Shown here piece by piece: positions 47,690 through 59,455 of a DNA stretch of 64,000 nucleotides. The notes beneath the pieces were generated by a model. That model was not told where the DNA came from. It did not search any database and saw only the letters and a list, made by a program, of their open reading frames with translations. This DNA is from Dasyornis broadbenti (taxonomy: Eukaryota; Chordata; Aves; Passeriformes; Dasyornithidae): positions 420,008 to 484,007 of the forward strand of contig VZRN01005007.1 of the NCBI GenBank assembly GCA_013397935.1. Reading direction: 5' to 3'. Within the stretch, counting starts at the first letter, position 1. Each line of letters begins with the position of its first letter. A program made the translations under genes and the position numbers.

Positions 47690-47870
47690 ACGGTGCAGGG
47701 TTTGAATGCTGGCCCGCCTCCGCGGCTGCCTCCTGCCCCTCGCTCCGCCCCGGCCGCTGCTGCCCGCACTGGGCTCTGCCCGGCTCCGCTGCCTCTGCGC
47801 TGCCATGGGGGTGCTGGGGGGGGCTCTCCCCGCGGTCTAGGGGGTTCTGCCGACCCCCGGCCAGCACATC
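47690..47870 (+). promoter_or_regulatory. GC-rich segment upstream of the STARD8-like exon: candidate promoter and 5' UTR
   Basis: CpG-containing GC-rich sequence (CCTCCGCGGCTGCC, GCTCCGCCCCGGCC with an Sp1-like GC box) immediately precedes the ATG at 47871. No TATA box is seen. Confidence 0.45.
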
Positions 47871-47915
47871 ATGCCATTCCTGGATTTCTTCTGGGCTTGC
47901 TTCAAAAGAGCCAAG
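47871..47915 (+). CDS. STARD8: Probable STARD8 first coding exon
   Basis: ATG (A at -3) opens 15 codons, MPFLDFFWACFKRAK, to a strong donor gtaagg in phase 0. STARD8 (DLC3) is a Rho GTPase-activating protein with SAM, RhoGAP and START domains at focal adhesions and endosomal membranes. The call rests on synteny (OPHN1 minus, YIPF6 plus, STARD8 plus at human Xq12), orientation, the exon structure and my uncertain recollection of a short hydrophobic STARD8 N-terminus of this type. No STARD8 domain exon is visible, so identity is probable rather than proven. Confidence 0.5.
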
Positions 47916-50200
47916 GTAAGGGAGCGCTGCTCCGTGGTGTCTGTCCCTGACACCGTCCAGTTTCAGGAGAAGCCTCTGGAAGGGACACTGGGGACGTGTC
48001 CCCGGCGAGGCGAGGCTTGCTCACGGTGTCGACGTCTGCTCTGGGGGGTGTCGGGCCCGTGCCCCACGTGCATGGGGGGTTAATTTTGGCTGGGCCGTGT
48101 GTGGGTGCGCTGGTCCCTGTGCCCTAAGCTCGCCTGCTGCCCTTTACTGGGTTACCGGGACCCGGCACTGGCAGCCCTGGGCGGGCAGGGTGCTGTGCCA
48201 GGCGAATGTGGCACTGGGCTCTGTGTGCGTGTGTGTGTGCGTGTGTGTGTGCGCACCCTCAGCACCCCGAGGTGGTCAGCATGTGCCAAGAGGGTCTTGC
48301 CGTGCCTGCTTGGGTGATGTGGCTGGGCTGGGACATCCTTCTAAACCCAGAGGCTTGGGTTTAGATGTAGCTGTGGCACCACAGCCAACCTGGAGGGTCT
48401 TGGCAGCTGTGAGCAGGATGACAAAGGAGCAGTGAGGCCGAGGGCCCCCAGTTTTTCATTTCCTGCAGCAGCAGTTCTCACGGCATGACATCTGAGATTT
48501 TTCATTGGGATTTAATTCTTTATCTTTTGCCTTAATGATGAGTGACTCTCCCTGCCTGCCTCTCACTGTTGGTTTATTGTGTCCCCAGCCTATGCAATGT
48601 GGTGGGAGGTGAGCTGGGGAGGTTTTGGAGGTATGGTTAGTGTGGATTTTGGGAGCTTCAGACTGGGAAAAGTGGTAAAATCCCTTTACAGGCAGTGCTG
48701 CACACCGGGCTGTGCTGGGTGAGTGGATCTGCCGTGGTGAAATGGATGTGGAATGCACGCTGTCCCTCAGGCTTTCAGAGCAATGCTTAAAATAGTTGAG
48801 TCTAAAAATGACATTTGTGAAATTCATTGGTAACATTAGTGGCTGTCTTGTCCCTGCTGTCTAGTCCCCGCTGTCTCTGGAGAGCTTAGCTGTCCTCGTT
48901 AACCCTGCTCGTCCCTGCCTGCTGCGTGTTGTCGCTGCCATTGTACTGGTGGTGGCACAGAGATGGACACCGGGCCCTGCATCACCACAGACAGAGCTGC
49001 AGTTTGGGATGGCTCCAGCCTGGCCCTCACAAGCTCTGGTGCCTGTGGATTTCAGCCTCCTTGAAAGCACCTGGCAGGCTACTGTCTTCAGCCCTTTTCT
49101 TTGGCCCAGTGTGGGGTCTGGTGGCCAGCTGGCCAGGGCACCACCCTCCTGGTTGCCTTCCGTGGACACCAGCGGCCTCCTGTGGGGCTGAGGCTTCTGC
49201 TTCAGCCTGGCCTCGCTCTCCTCTCCATGCCAGTGCCGCTCACCATGAGCAGGCAAAGAATTCTCACCTTCCTCGCTGAGGAATTTCTTGAAGAGGGAGA
49301 AACGTGCTGGGCTCTGTCTGTGGGATTAAAGCTTTCCAGGTTAAAAGAGCCACGTGGAGCTGTGGCTGGTGGAAGATTTCATGGAAAAAGGAAGGTGTGG
49401 AAACAGATTGGGCAATGCCAAAGGAGACAGATGAGCTTGGTGACCTTGCCTGTGGACACGGGCACTCTGTGAGGCCGCAGCGATGACTCCAGCCCTGGTG
49501 ATGGCACCCCTTGGGCAGGCACTGCAGTGGGAAGCACAGCAGCAGGGACATGGTTAAGCCAGTCTTCCCTGGGTTATCCTCAGCCCTGCTGCCCCGGCAG
49601 GAAGAGGAGTCCCAGGGGTCCGTGGGAAAGTCCGGCTCAGGAGCGTGGCACATTCCTGCAGTGATCTCGCCGGCACCTCTGGCCCATTTGCGGGGCTGCG
49701 GTGCTGGAAGGGCTGATCTGCATCCAGAGAGAGACTGGGGAGCATCCTGGGCTCTGTGGTCACCACAGGATTGGGCAGTGGGGACCTTCTGCCCCTTCAC
49801 CTCTGCAAGTTGCTGCTGTCTCCCAAGTGCTGCTGAGGCTCTGCTGCTGTGAATCCTATTTCTCTTGCTTTCCCTCGGGAGCTGGGGTGGTGAGTGTGTG
49901 CTGGGCACACCGTGTTTGTCAGTGCTCAGGGCCTTGGGATTGGTGATGGTTTTAAAACCAGTGGGGCTGATGCCCTTGGGAGAAGCCTTTGCCAGGGCCC
50001 TGCTTGTCCTGGGAGCTGGAGAAGCATTGCTGGTCCCAGCCCTGCATCAGCATTGCTGGTCTCAGGTCACCTCTGGGCAGAGGGGAGGCTGGAGCAGGGA
50101 TGGAGCCCAGATGTGAGGGGTAGCATTCCACAAATGTGAGAATCAAAATGATTAAAAGAACAATTCTGTTTTTTCTTTCTTTGTTTGTTTCTTTTCACAG
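47916..50200 (+). other. Intron between the two STARD8-like exons
   Basis: No further exon is supported. It holds a GT-rich microsatellite (about 48226-48254) and minus-strand chance frames near 48861-49908. Confidence 0.5.
48226..48254. repeat. (GT)n microsatellite with GC interruptions
   Basis: A tract of GTGTGTGCGTGTGTGTGTGC type, about 29 bases long. Confidence 0.9.
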
Positions 50201-50234
50201 AAATTCACACTGCTAGAAGATAAAAAAGATGCAG
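50201..50234 (+). CDS. STARD8: Probable STARD8 second coding exon
   Basis: A 34-base exon follows an excellent pyrimidine tract (ttctttgtttgtttcttttcacag) and ends in donor gtaagc. It enters in phase 0, as the exon at 47871-47915 requires, encodes KFTLLEDKKDA and leaves in phase 1 after G. In DLC-family genes the SAM exon following such short N-terminal exons begins with a Glu-rich EAKEACDWL-type stretch, and a G in phase 1 could start a Glu codon. That exon was not found in the window. Confidence 0.5.
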
Positions 50235-53200
50235 GTAAGCTGCAGCAATAATTTTTGGGGCAAGAGTGCCTTTGCTGTGGGGTGGGCAGGTGTCACAGGG
50301 AGAGGAATGTCCCCTTGCTGGGTTCTTCTCCCAGCAGTGTGATTTTTTCCCCCAGGCTGTTATTTTCAAGGGGGTATATTTGTAAAGGGGCCTTGGTTCC
50401 TTCTCAATTTGTCTTTGTGGTGAGCAGCTTTGTGCTCAGCAGATAATCTCATGGGGATCTCCAGAGCCTTGACACTGCAGTGCCATGGGAAGAGAGGTCC
50501 CCCCTGGCTCGGAGTCCCTCAGCTTTGTGTGACTGAAGTGTCTCACCTGCGACTGTGGGGCAGGAGGGTCTCTCCGGCAGCTCCAGGCTGATCCATGGGG
50601 ATTGTGCACGGCTGCTGCTGCCCTGATCAAACCGCTGCCAAGGTGGGGGCACAAGCTGGCAGTTGGTGCTGCCCTGCCGTGAGGGGCTTGTGGGTGCTGG
50701 GGAGGCTGGTGGTGGTCTGTGGCAGGAAGAGGAGGAGGAGGAGGAGGAGAGTGTGTGTGCTAGTAGGGCCAGGAACTAGGGCTGGGGACGGGGCTGTGGC
50801 AGAGGGGTAGAGATCCCACCTTTCGTCATCCCACTGGTCAGTGCTGTGGAGGTCTCTCCAGTGACACGTGATGGGAACATGGCTGCCCACACCGCTGACT
50901 GGAGCCTTGGCCCCATGGAGAGGGAAACCCACCATGCAGGGAGCCCTTGGGATGTGCCTGGGGATCTCCAGGCAGTTCCCTGCCTGAAGGGTGATGCACT
51001 GAGGGCCTCTTGTTTTCATGCACGTAAGGGTTAGGTGAGCTCTGAGTGTGGCCGGCAAGAGACCAGAGCACAGGAGAGCTCTGAGTAACAAAAGGTGCTT
51101 TGTGAGAGAGTCCCAGAGGTATCTTGGGTGGTCTCTGGCCCTTGCACAGGAGAGATTAAGAACAGAAATGTCAAGAGCTTGTTAAAAAGAGTTAAAGAGC
51201 CCCATGGAAGGGAAGGAGCAAGGAAAACTCCTATGGACTACACTGTGACTGGGATTTTGGGGCAAAGAATTTTATAGGTGTTTTCCCCCTGGTTAAAACT
51301 GCCTGTAGAATCCAGACCTCTCCTGGTGAAGGCTCAACAACACTCACATGACCCCAGCTGACACTGGCCTGTCACATGTCCCTGTCCCAACTCTGGCTAC
51401 TGGAGGGATGCTGGGCACCCGTGGGCTCTGGGGGCAGGAGGAGCAGGAGCCTCGTGTCCCGACCAGCTGCACAGTTTCTCACTGTGGGATTTGTCACCTG
51501 TGGCTTGATGTGATGACGGGGCCGTAGCGGCTCCTGGTGTCACTGTGACCTGCAGCAGCACACTGCCTGGGGCAGGCTGGAATTCTCCCTTTCCCGTGGA
51601 TTACACTGGACAGGGAGCAAGCTTGCAGGGGATTTGTGCCCTCCCCTGGGATTTTAAAGCCCTGGGAAGGGGCCGGGGCAGGTGCCCGCTGTCCTCTTCA
51701 CTCATTGTCCCCAGAAGGTGCTTGGACAAAGGGGGCATTCAGGCCATGGTCTTGTGGGGACACTGTTCCCTTCCCTGATGATATTCAGTCTCTTTGGATG
51801 GGTGGCACGAGGACCTCAGCTCCTGACACAGCAGCATGAGGCAGGGTGGAGTTGGTTCTGCTTTATCCCAGTAGCTCTTGCCAAAGTGTCTCTTCCATCA
51901 GTTCCTGGAGCCTGCCTCTGATTTTCCCCCTTCAGCACTGCTGCTCTCCCAGCACACCTGGCAAACTCCCCGAGCTGCTTTGACATGGACAGAGCCATTC
52001 CCAGCCCCCTGTTTGGAGCTGTGGTTGTGCTGCCACATCCCCTCCCCTGAACACCAGCTGGATGAGGATCACTGTGGCTTCCCCCTGCCATTAAAGTACC
52101 TGGGTATGCCGTGGCAGCTCCTGCAGCAGTGATGGTGGAAAACAACTTGGATTTCATCTCCTTTTTTGGAGGTGATGTTTCAGACGAAGTACAAGGGGAC
52201 TCCCGTGTACCTACTCTCCCTCCCGCTGCCCTGCCCTGCCCTGCGGCAAGACCCATCCCTGGCTCACCCTGCGGTCCCCTTGGGCAGCACCCTTGGCTGG
52301 GTGGGACACAGAGCCCTTGCACAGCCCCAAGCCAAACTACTGGAACAGTCCCAGCTGGGTCAGGTTTCCATGGATTTCCTAACCCTCTGCTTCCTCTCCA
52401 GCATTCACTTCCTGTGTATTGTTCTGGACTGAGCAGAAAAGAAAAGCTTGGAGAAGAAAGGAAAGGCTTACAGCCTGGCCATGCACCTGAAAACTGCATC
52501 CTCAGAATAAATTCCTACCAAGAGCAGCACCAGGCCCCTCCAAAAGGGATTTGGAGGTGCCCTGTCCATGTCATGGAACAGTGACTCCTCTTGCTGTCAA
52601 GGGACAGGGACAGAGCTGGCAGCTGCTGCCAGCACAGCCAGACAGTGGTGACATTGCAGGATTTCAGGGTGGGCTCCTGTGGCTGGATGTGGTGAACTAA
52701 CAGTGAAAAGCAGCACAAGGGACTCGGCTGAACTTTTGCCCCTGCATGAAATAATAAGGTTGTATTTACCCAGCATCTGGATTACCGAAAATAACCTGCT
52801 AAATTTAGCTGTTGTTGATGTGTTGTCACAGCTGAGCTGTTCTTCTCTCCTCGCACAGAAATCTGCTGCACTGACTTGGTGGGTTTGTGGCCTGAGCACG
52901 AGGCCCCCATTCCTCCCCTGACCTGAGCCCATGCATGTGGTTCCCTGGGTTTAGGTGCCGAAACAGAGACTGGGATCTGGTTTTGTCATTGTCTGAATGT
53001 GTTGGAAGGCAGAGGGGCCGGGAGCTGGAATGGGCTGTACTGGGATCTGTGGGTGTGCTGGGGCCAGTGCTGCTGCCCTTGGCACTGGGGCCAGGGAGAT
53101 CAGAGGGGATCCATGGGATGAGTGGGGTGCTGGATGTGGCAGCAGGGACTCGTCCTGGGCCCTTCTGGAACTCGTTGAGAAACTGCTGCTGTTACATGGT

Positions 53201-54170
53201 GGAAAAGGCAGTCATGGGGTTGGGTGTGGGTCAGAGAGGTGGGAAGTAGAAAAGCTGAACCGAATGTGATTATTTGTGATTTAGGTGGGACATGTGATGA
53301 GGGGATTCTGTGCTGCTCCTTCCTCTTCCTCTTCCCTGCCCTCCTGGGTTCTGGCTTGGCTAGTGAATCACCAGTTCTCATTCTTGTGCCTCTGCCTATA
53401 AAATTTGTGTAGCTCTGACCCCCTGATGACTGCTGCAGTGACAGAGCCCCCTCCCCCAGCTCAGCTCCTTCCTTCTGGGCTTTAATTCCAGGGCTGGAAG
53501 TTTTCCCGTTTCCTGTAGCTAACAAAATACAGATTCCCCGCTCTGGACAGCAGGATCTGCTCACAGGTTGGGGGGTTTTCTTTGAAGGGCAGAAAGGAAG
53601 AGCCTGTGTTAGAGAGAAGGTTCTTCTGTGATGGTGACCTGCGGAGCATGTGGGAAGGGCAAGGAATGAGCTGGGAAAAGGCCCCTTCAGCCACTTCGTG
53701 CCCGGAGTGTCGCCAAGTTTTTCCCATGGCAGCAAGGAACGATTGAGACTGACTGCAAGGAAACTGCAGGCAGGAAAGTACGTTTCTATCTGCATCCTCA
53801 GGTGGTTTGCATGAGCCTGAAAGGGTCAAGAGGGAAGTTCCTAGTGTGGTCATTTCCCTGAAATTTAATGAGAAAATACACTGAAAACTGGCAGAAAGGT
53901 TTGGCTGTGCAATGTTTTTTCTTTGGTCAGAACTTTGACATGCAAACTGTCTTAACATGCACAGGAAGGTAACATTTTCTGTGCCTGAAACAGCCCCTCT
54001 GTCCTTCTGGGCAGAAGCTGGTGCAAAGGGAGCAGGCACGGGGCTGCGAGAGCCTCCTGGGCTGCGTCATGCTCACGGGAGTTTGTTTTCAAAGGCTGAG
54101 AGGTCAGATGGGGAAAAAGTGTGAGGTGTTGGCAGGCCAGTCTGATCACGTTAATTCCTTCTCCTCTTAA
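50235..54170. other. Presumed intron without recognised exon
   Basis: Unique sequence with moderate GC. Frames of up to 231 codons on the minus strand (53100-53795) and 227 codons (51816-52499) contain no recognisable domain and look like chance. Confidence 0.5.
50723..50750. repeat. (GGA)n microsatellite
   Basis: An AGGAAGAGGAGGAGGAGGAG-type purine tract, about 28 bases long, followed by GTGTGTGTGC. Confidence 0.9.
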
Positions 54171-54930
54171 TGAAGAGCCCCTGAGCCGTGCCTGGCGCGT
54201 CCGCAGGGCTTTGAACACCCACCCGCCCCCGGAGTGGAGGCGGGAGTGAGCGCGGGAGCGGACCGGGTGTGGCACCGGAGCGGGGGTCACTGAGTTTTAG
54301 GAGGATGCAGATGGAACATGTGGCTCAGCATCACCTTCACCTTGGCCCCTGGTGATGACTGACCCCGGGGGCAGGGGCTGAACGGGGTCCCAGGCAGCGC
54401 GTCCGGGGATGCTACGGTACCCGGCGCGGGGAGCGCGGTAGCCGGGCGGGAGCGTCCCCCGGTGCGAGCGGCTTCCTCGGCCGGAGGCGCGGCCGGGAGG
54501 CTCCGCCGGGGGTGCGGGGAACGGGCGGAAGGGGAGCGGGCGCTCCTCGGGAGCGGCCCCGGTCCCGTGCCGGCACCCCGGCGGGGGAGGAGCCGGCCCT
54601 CTCGCCCGTCCCGCCGGAGCGCACGATGGGTCGCCGGGCCAGGGCCGGGGTCGCGGCTCCTCTCCGGAGCTCCGGGCGCTCCCTGGGGCTGCGGCTCCTC
54701 CGCGCGGCGGCCGCGGCTCCTTGCGCGGGGGGACGGCGCGGGCGGGCAGGTGAGTGCGGGGCCCGAGGCTGCGGGGGGCAAGCCCCGTGCGGGGCAGCGC
54801 CGAGAGCGAGGATGTGGCGTTTGCTGTGCAGCGAGGAGAGCGACAGGCGGCTGGCGCGGGGTGGGCTCCGTGCGGTGGGTGCAAAGGGCAGAGCGCGGGC
54901 AGGGACGTGGCTGAGGGGCTCGGGCTCTGC
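54170..54930. promoter_or_regulatory. CpG island, candidate alternative promoter
   Basis: About 760 bases of very high GC and frequent CpG, including GGGCGGAAGG, GCGGGCGG and CCGCGGC blocks, with a splice donor at 54750. It is the strongest CpG island in the right half of the window and probably a real plus-strand promoter. Open frames on the minus strand here are shadows of its composition. Confidence 0.7.
54626..54749 (+). CDS. Candidate alternative first coding exon in the CpG island
   Basis: ATG at 54626 opens 41 codons to the donor gtgagtgc at 54750, ending in phase 1. The peptide (MGRRARAGVAAPLRSSGRSL, then Leu, Arg and Ala-rich) has many Arg and no acidic residue, like a mitochondrial targeting sequence, though GC-rich composition alone can give this. 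Phase 1 is the same as the exit phase of the exon ending at 50234, so both could feed the same downstream exon. The ATG may instead lie in 5' UTR. Confidence 0.35.
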
Positions 54931-57140
54931 TTTGCTTCCCCACCCGAGGGATTTTGGTGGTGTTCTGGGCTGTGCCCTCCTGTCTGTCGTGTCTGAGTGG
55001 CCCCGGTCACAAAGACAAGGGGGGACTGTCCTGAGCCGACTGGTTAAGCAGATCACCCGCCCGAGGGTGCGTCAGGTGAAAAGAACTTCCACTTTTCATC
55101 CAAAAAAAGAGCATTTTTTGGTGTTTGATAATGTATTAATGATGCTCGTATCAGTCATCGTGTCAAGGCTGTGAAAATGCTTGAGGAGTTTTTGTTCATT
55201 CGGAGCTCCAGCGCTAAACCTGGTTTGATGTGGCTTGTAAAGATGCCTGTGATAACAGGGTGTGGGTAATGATCTTGAAAGCCATTTATTTTGGGTTGTG
55301 TGAAGGAGGAACTGCTGCTGGCTGGTTTCTCCATCAGCTGCGATGCTCAGTGGACAATTCCACCTCATACCTGCCCCAAGACTCATGTTGGAGACTCATT
55401 CCTTCTGCTGATAAATGATCCCTTTAGGAATGAACCAAAACATGCTGGGTGGACAGGGGTTATTCCTCAGGGATGAGAAGATCAGCTAAGTTTGTCGTAG
55501 GCGACGGGGAAGTAGAGTGCTCTGCAGAGCTCGTGCTGCCAGACCCCATGCCAGTGACATTGCCGGGCTCAGTGCTGGCGCAGAGGGCGAGTTGTGGCCA
55601 CGGGCTGTTGGCCCCACAGGTCAGGAGACAGAGGCAGCAGGAGGTTGTTTTGGGATCATCCACGTGAGAGCAGGGAGCACACGGATCCTCTCTGGGGTCT
55701 CCCGGAAGGTCTGTGGTTGCTCCCAGGAGCCAGCCATGCCAGCAAGATTTTCAAGAGATTGCTCAGCATCCTGTCTCTTTTCACATGTGCTGGCAACCCC
55801 GTGCGTGCTTCCAAGGATGGACCAGAACAGAAAACCATATTCCTAGGCTTGCAAAGTGCCGCCCTTATCTCTGGGACCCCAGACTGCTTAGTTTGCCACA
55901 AGCCCCCCGAGCAGCCCTGCAGCACCGAGCCCCTCTTGCCCTCGATTGCGGGCACAATGACATTGCCTCTGCCTGCTGCAGGCGGGTCCACGTGTGGACT
56001 GGGGACCAGGGTCCTCACCCTCCCCTTGGTGGGACTGTATGGAGGCAGGACCAGCAGCAGTAATCCCCCCACGCCCGATGTGGTGAGAGGAGGCTCTGAC
56101 TCCAGTGAGTGAGGCAGGAACGGTTGGATAATGGAGCTGGTTGCTCATCACTCGCCAGCATTTCGCCTTCCAGGAGCTGGGGGCTTTCTGCTCTGCTTCA
56201 ACAGTGGCCACATAATCCAGATTCCTCGGATAAATTCCTGCTGTTTCTCTGAGATCTGTGGCTGCTGTTTTAATTGCCCGGAGCTCCGAGCCAGACACAG
56301 GACCCTTGTTGCACAAACCAGGCTCCCATGAATGATGCTGTTGTGTGTGTCTCTGAGCTTCTCTTTTTCTCCCTCTCGCCCTCCTCCTTTGGAAGCCGGG
56401 GAATTCAGCACTGCTGAGATCCTGCCTGCTGTGCTCATGCAGCTGCCGACACGGCTCCAGCTGCCATTTCGGGTGTACCAGTCGACCTCTTTCCCCTGAT
56501 TTTCCTCTCATGAAGGATATTGAAGCCATCCTCCTCCTCCTGGCTGGAGCTCGTTTGCTCACTTCCCGCTGGTGTGAGGCTCAATGCTGAAGCTTCCCTG
56601 TCGTCCTGGAAGCTCCAGGTGGATGGGGCAGAGGTGGTTTCTGGGCTCTCTGTGCTGCAGATTCATTGCTTGCATGGGTGTTGGGGATGCCCTGTGAGAT
56701 TTGCTGGGTGCCCAGAGGTTGGAAGGGCTGCAGTGGCAGTGGTGGCAGTGCCTGGGCACTGCTTTTAGGGTTGGGGATTGGGAAAAGCCAGCAAGTATTC
56801 TGCACTAGGGGAGCTGGACAGAGAGATAAATGGGGCACCCCAAGGTGGGCAAGGGTGCCAGTACAGGCTGGGCCAGCTCTGCCAGGGGGTGACACCCTTC
56901 GTGTGAAAATAACACGAGTTTCTCCTGTTCTCCATCCACAGCAGTGGAAAAGTAGGAGCCATGGGTAATGCAAGAGCAGAGCAGGAGTCCCCTGGTAGCT
57001 GTGTGTGACACACATGCCCCACACCCCATCACCCCTGGGTGCGTTTCTGGGCTCTGTTTTTATTTTTATACCTGAAAGAAAACTGTAACTCGTTTTTTCC
57101 CCGCTTTGTTTATTTCGGTTGTTGGAAAAGAGCAGCAGTG
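54931..57140. other. Presumed intron or intergenic sequence
   Basis: No supported exon. A 172-codon plus frame (55594-56112) and a 224-codon minus frame (55888-56562) overlap and show no domain, and neither has convincing splice borders. Confidence 0.5.
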
Positions 57141-57149
57141 AAGTGGCCG

Positions 57150-57560
57150 TGGCGCGGTGGTGCAGAATGTGTCCACCGGGGGTGTGTGGGTTCCCTTTTT
57201 GTGGGGCGTTCTCAGCTGGAGCGAAGGTGCTTTTCCCGCGGGTTCAGAGAAGTTTTTTATCCCTTTTTTACGCCTTTTCCTCGCTGTGACTCCTCCAGGG
57301 GGTTTCATGTGCGCGGGGCAGCAGAGGGCACCGTGTCCTGCTGGGCCGTGGGGAGCCCCGGGAGCCGCGGCCCCGCCTGGGAGCGGCCGCCCCGCTCTGC
57401 CCCCGCCGCCGCCGCTTTCCAGCTCAGCGTCTCCGCGAGATTTCCTGCTCTCTGACTCCACACCCTCCCTATTCCTGCTTCATGCGAGGAACGAGCGGAA
57501 AAATGCTTGAAATCTCTGAGCCCGGCGCTTTTCCAGTGGCTGTCACCGTGCTGGGACCAC
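57150..57560. promoter_or_regulatory. CpG-rich block with a CTCF-like motif
   Basis: GC-rich sequence with runs such as GCCCCCGCCGCCGCCGC and several CpGs. At about 57318-57332 is GCAGCAGAGGGCACC, one mismatch from the CTCF core. It could be a minor promoter or an insulator element. Confidence 0.35.
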
Positions 57561-57831
57561 CCGAGTGGAACAGCCATCCCGGATGTTCCCGGGGTGCCGG
57601 CTTGGCGATCGGTCAGCACCCCAAGGCTCTGCACCTATCATATTTCCAGAGGCTTTGCTCCCCCTCTGTCCCTTTTTGTCCCCTCCCCATAAGCCAGGGA
57701 GCTGGTCTGTGGAGGGGCTGGGACTTGTGGGGGTCAAGGCTCGGCTGGGTCCTGACACCCAGATCCCCCTGACCCCTCCTCTGCCCGCGGGCGCTCACAG
57801 CCCTTCACTCCTCGCTCGAGTGACCTTCCAG

Positions 57832-58043
57832 TGATCCCCCCCGATCAACAGCTGCTCCCTTCGATGGGGCTGACCCTGAAGGATGGGGGGGGGCACCGGC
57901 TGCCTGCTGTCACCCCTCTGCCACCCCCTGCCCGCCCCTGGGCTCCAGCTGGTGAGGGGCTCTCACGCACAGAGCTGCGGGAGGACTTTGTAGCCAACAA
58001 GGGCCGCATTGAGCAGCCTGTGCTGGAGCCCCTTCCCTCCGTG
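57832..58043 (+). CDS. Unassigned open exon (70 codons)
   Basis: Acceptor gaccttccag and donor gtgagg bound 212 bases. The exon enters in phase 1 and leaves in phase 0. The frame reads IPPDQQLLPSMGLTLKDGGG, a proline-rich middle, then LSRTELREDFVANKGRIEQP and VLEPLPSV. Codon use is like real coding sequence. The entry phase matches donors at 50234 and 54749, so it could be an exon of the STARD8-like gene, but the sequence is not recognised as any DLC-family segment. Confidence 0.4.
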
Positions 58044-59086
58044 GTGAGGGCCAGGGCAGGGGGGGCTGCGGCAGGGCAGAGGCAAGACGGAGGTTGGTGG
58101 GAGGAGAGTCAGGAGCTTGGGAAGGAAGGAAGGAGATGTGCCTCTCAGACTATGAAAACAATGGGGGAAAATCCTGTTTTTAAACTTGATTCTCCCATGT
58201 TGGGAGCTTGGGCATCCCTCCAGGCAGTGATTTCCAGAGGGAAGCTGGTTTCTGCCATCCCTGCGATGTACCTGGTCTCTCTCCTGCTTTTCTGGTCATC
58301 CCACCCCCAGATTGCTGCCTGCCTCTCCTTGCCCTGTGTCTGTGCCCGGTGCTTCCCTCAGGCCTCCTGCTTGGAGTCCTGTTGCCTTCATCTCACCCTC
58401 TGCCTCCTCTGCCTCTCCCTCCATGTTTGGGCTGGTGCTTCCTGACTTCCAGCCCTTTCACCTCTCATTGTTCACAAAAAATTTCTCCTTCAAATCCACT
58501 TTAAACACTGTTTCTCCCTCTTAGCCCTCTATTCTGAACCTCATTTCCCTTCTTCTCCCTTATCCTCTAAATCACCTGTGGCTTCTCCCCTCTGGTGTGA
58601 CAGGAGTCTGGTCCAGAGCCAGGCTGTGAGGTCTGTGTGCCATGAAGAAGGTCCTCCTCACCCTGTGCTGTTGGACTGGTAACTACAGAGCAGTGCCAGG
58701 GGATTTTTGGGGTCATGAGTCCCTGAGAGGAGCCCCACTGCTCCCCTCAATGCCTCGCTGTGGCTTTTACCCCAGCTGTTCCATCCTCTGGTCTGAGGGA
58801 CAGGGAGAGCTGGGGACAGCCGGGTGTCTGTCCAGAAATTGTCCTGGGGAGCCTCTTTGTGGGGGGAACAAAGGGATCCCTGAGGGATTCCCGTGGGTGC
58901 TCAGCCCCGCAGGGAGGTGGCAGCTGTTGGTGTCCCTGTCCCCAGCCCACGGCCCAGGCCAGGCCCTGCAGTTGCTGCTGCCGGTCTGGACTGGAAGGAG
59001 GGGGATGGCTGAGCTGGAGGGGGACGGGGGCCTGGGGCAGTGTGGGACACAGATGGAGTTTGGGGTTGCACTGGGTTCTACATATG
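58044..59086. other. Sequence without recognised gene, pyrimidine-rich in part
   Basis: From about 58240 to 58600 the plus strand is strongly C/T-biased (clustered CTCCCTC and CTGCCTCC units). No further exon could be supported. Confidence 0.5.
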
Positions 59087-59455
59087 TCACAGAATCACAG
59101 AATGTTTTCAGTAGGAAGGGACTTTAAAGTTCATCTCATTCCAACCTCTGCCATAGAGGGACACCTTCCACTATCCCAGGTTACTCCGAGTTCCATCCAA
59201 TCTGGCCTTGGACACTTCCAGGGTTTCAGGGGCAGCCACAGCTTCTGTGGGTACCCTGTGCCAGGGCCTCCCCACCCTCACAGGGAAGATTTACACCCCA
59301 ATATCCCACCTAACCCTTCTGCTTTTCAGTGAGAAGCAATTCCTCCTTGTTCTGTCCCTCCATCCCTTGTCCCAAGTCCCTCTCCAGCTCTCCTGGAGCC
59401 CCTTTGGGCATTGTCGGGGGCTCTGAGGTCTCCCTGGAGCTTCTCCAGGTGAACA
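59087..59455 (-). mobile_element. CR1 LINE 3' fragment (minus orientation)
   Basis: It starts with CACAGAATCACAGAATG (reverse complement of the CR1 3' octamers) and continues through AAGGGACTTTAAAGTTCATC, the GGCCTTGGACACTTCCAGGG block and ACAGGGAAGATTTACACCCC to CTTCTCCAGGTGAAC. It is cut off beside an ambiguous base at 59456. Confidence 0.95.

Noticed and set aside
49264..49908. 214-codon minus-strand open frame in the presumed STARD8 intron
   Set aside because: No family similarity and composition-driven (Ser/Pro/Gln); no promoter or splice context.
54287..55010. Overlapping 214-237 codon minus-strand frames at the 54 kb CpG island
   Set aside because: Three frames are open at once, as expected of GC-rich, stop-poor DNA, and the peptides are Pro/Arg/Ala low complexity.
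55594..56562. Overlapping 172-codon plus and 224-codon minus frames
   Set aside because: No domain, no good splice borders, and mutually overlapping.
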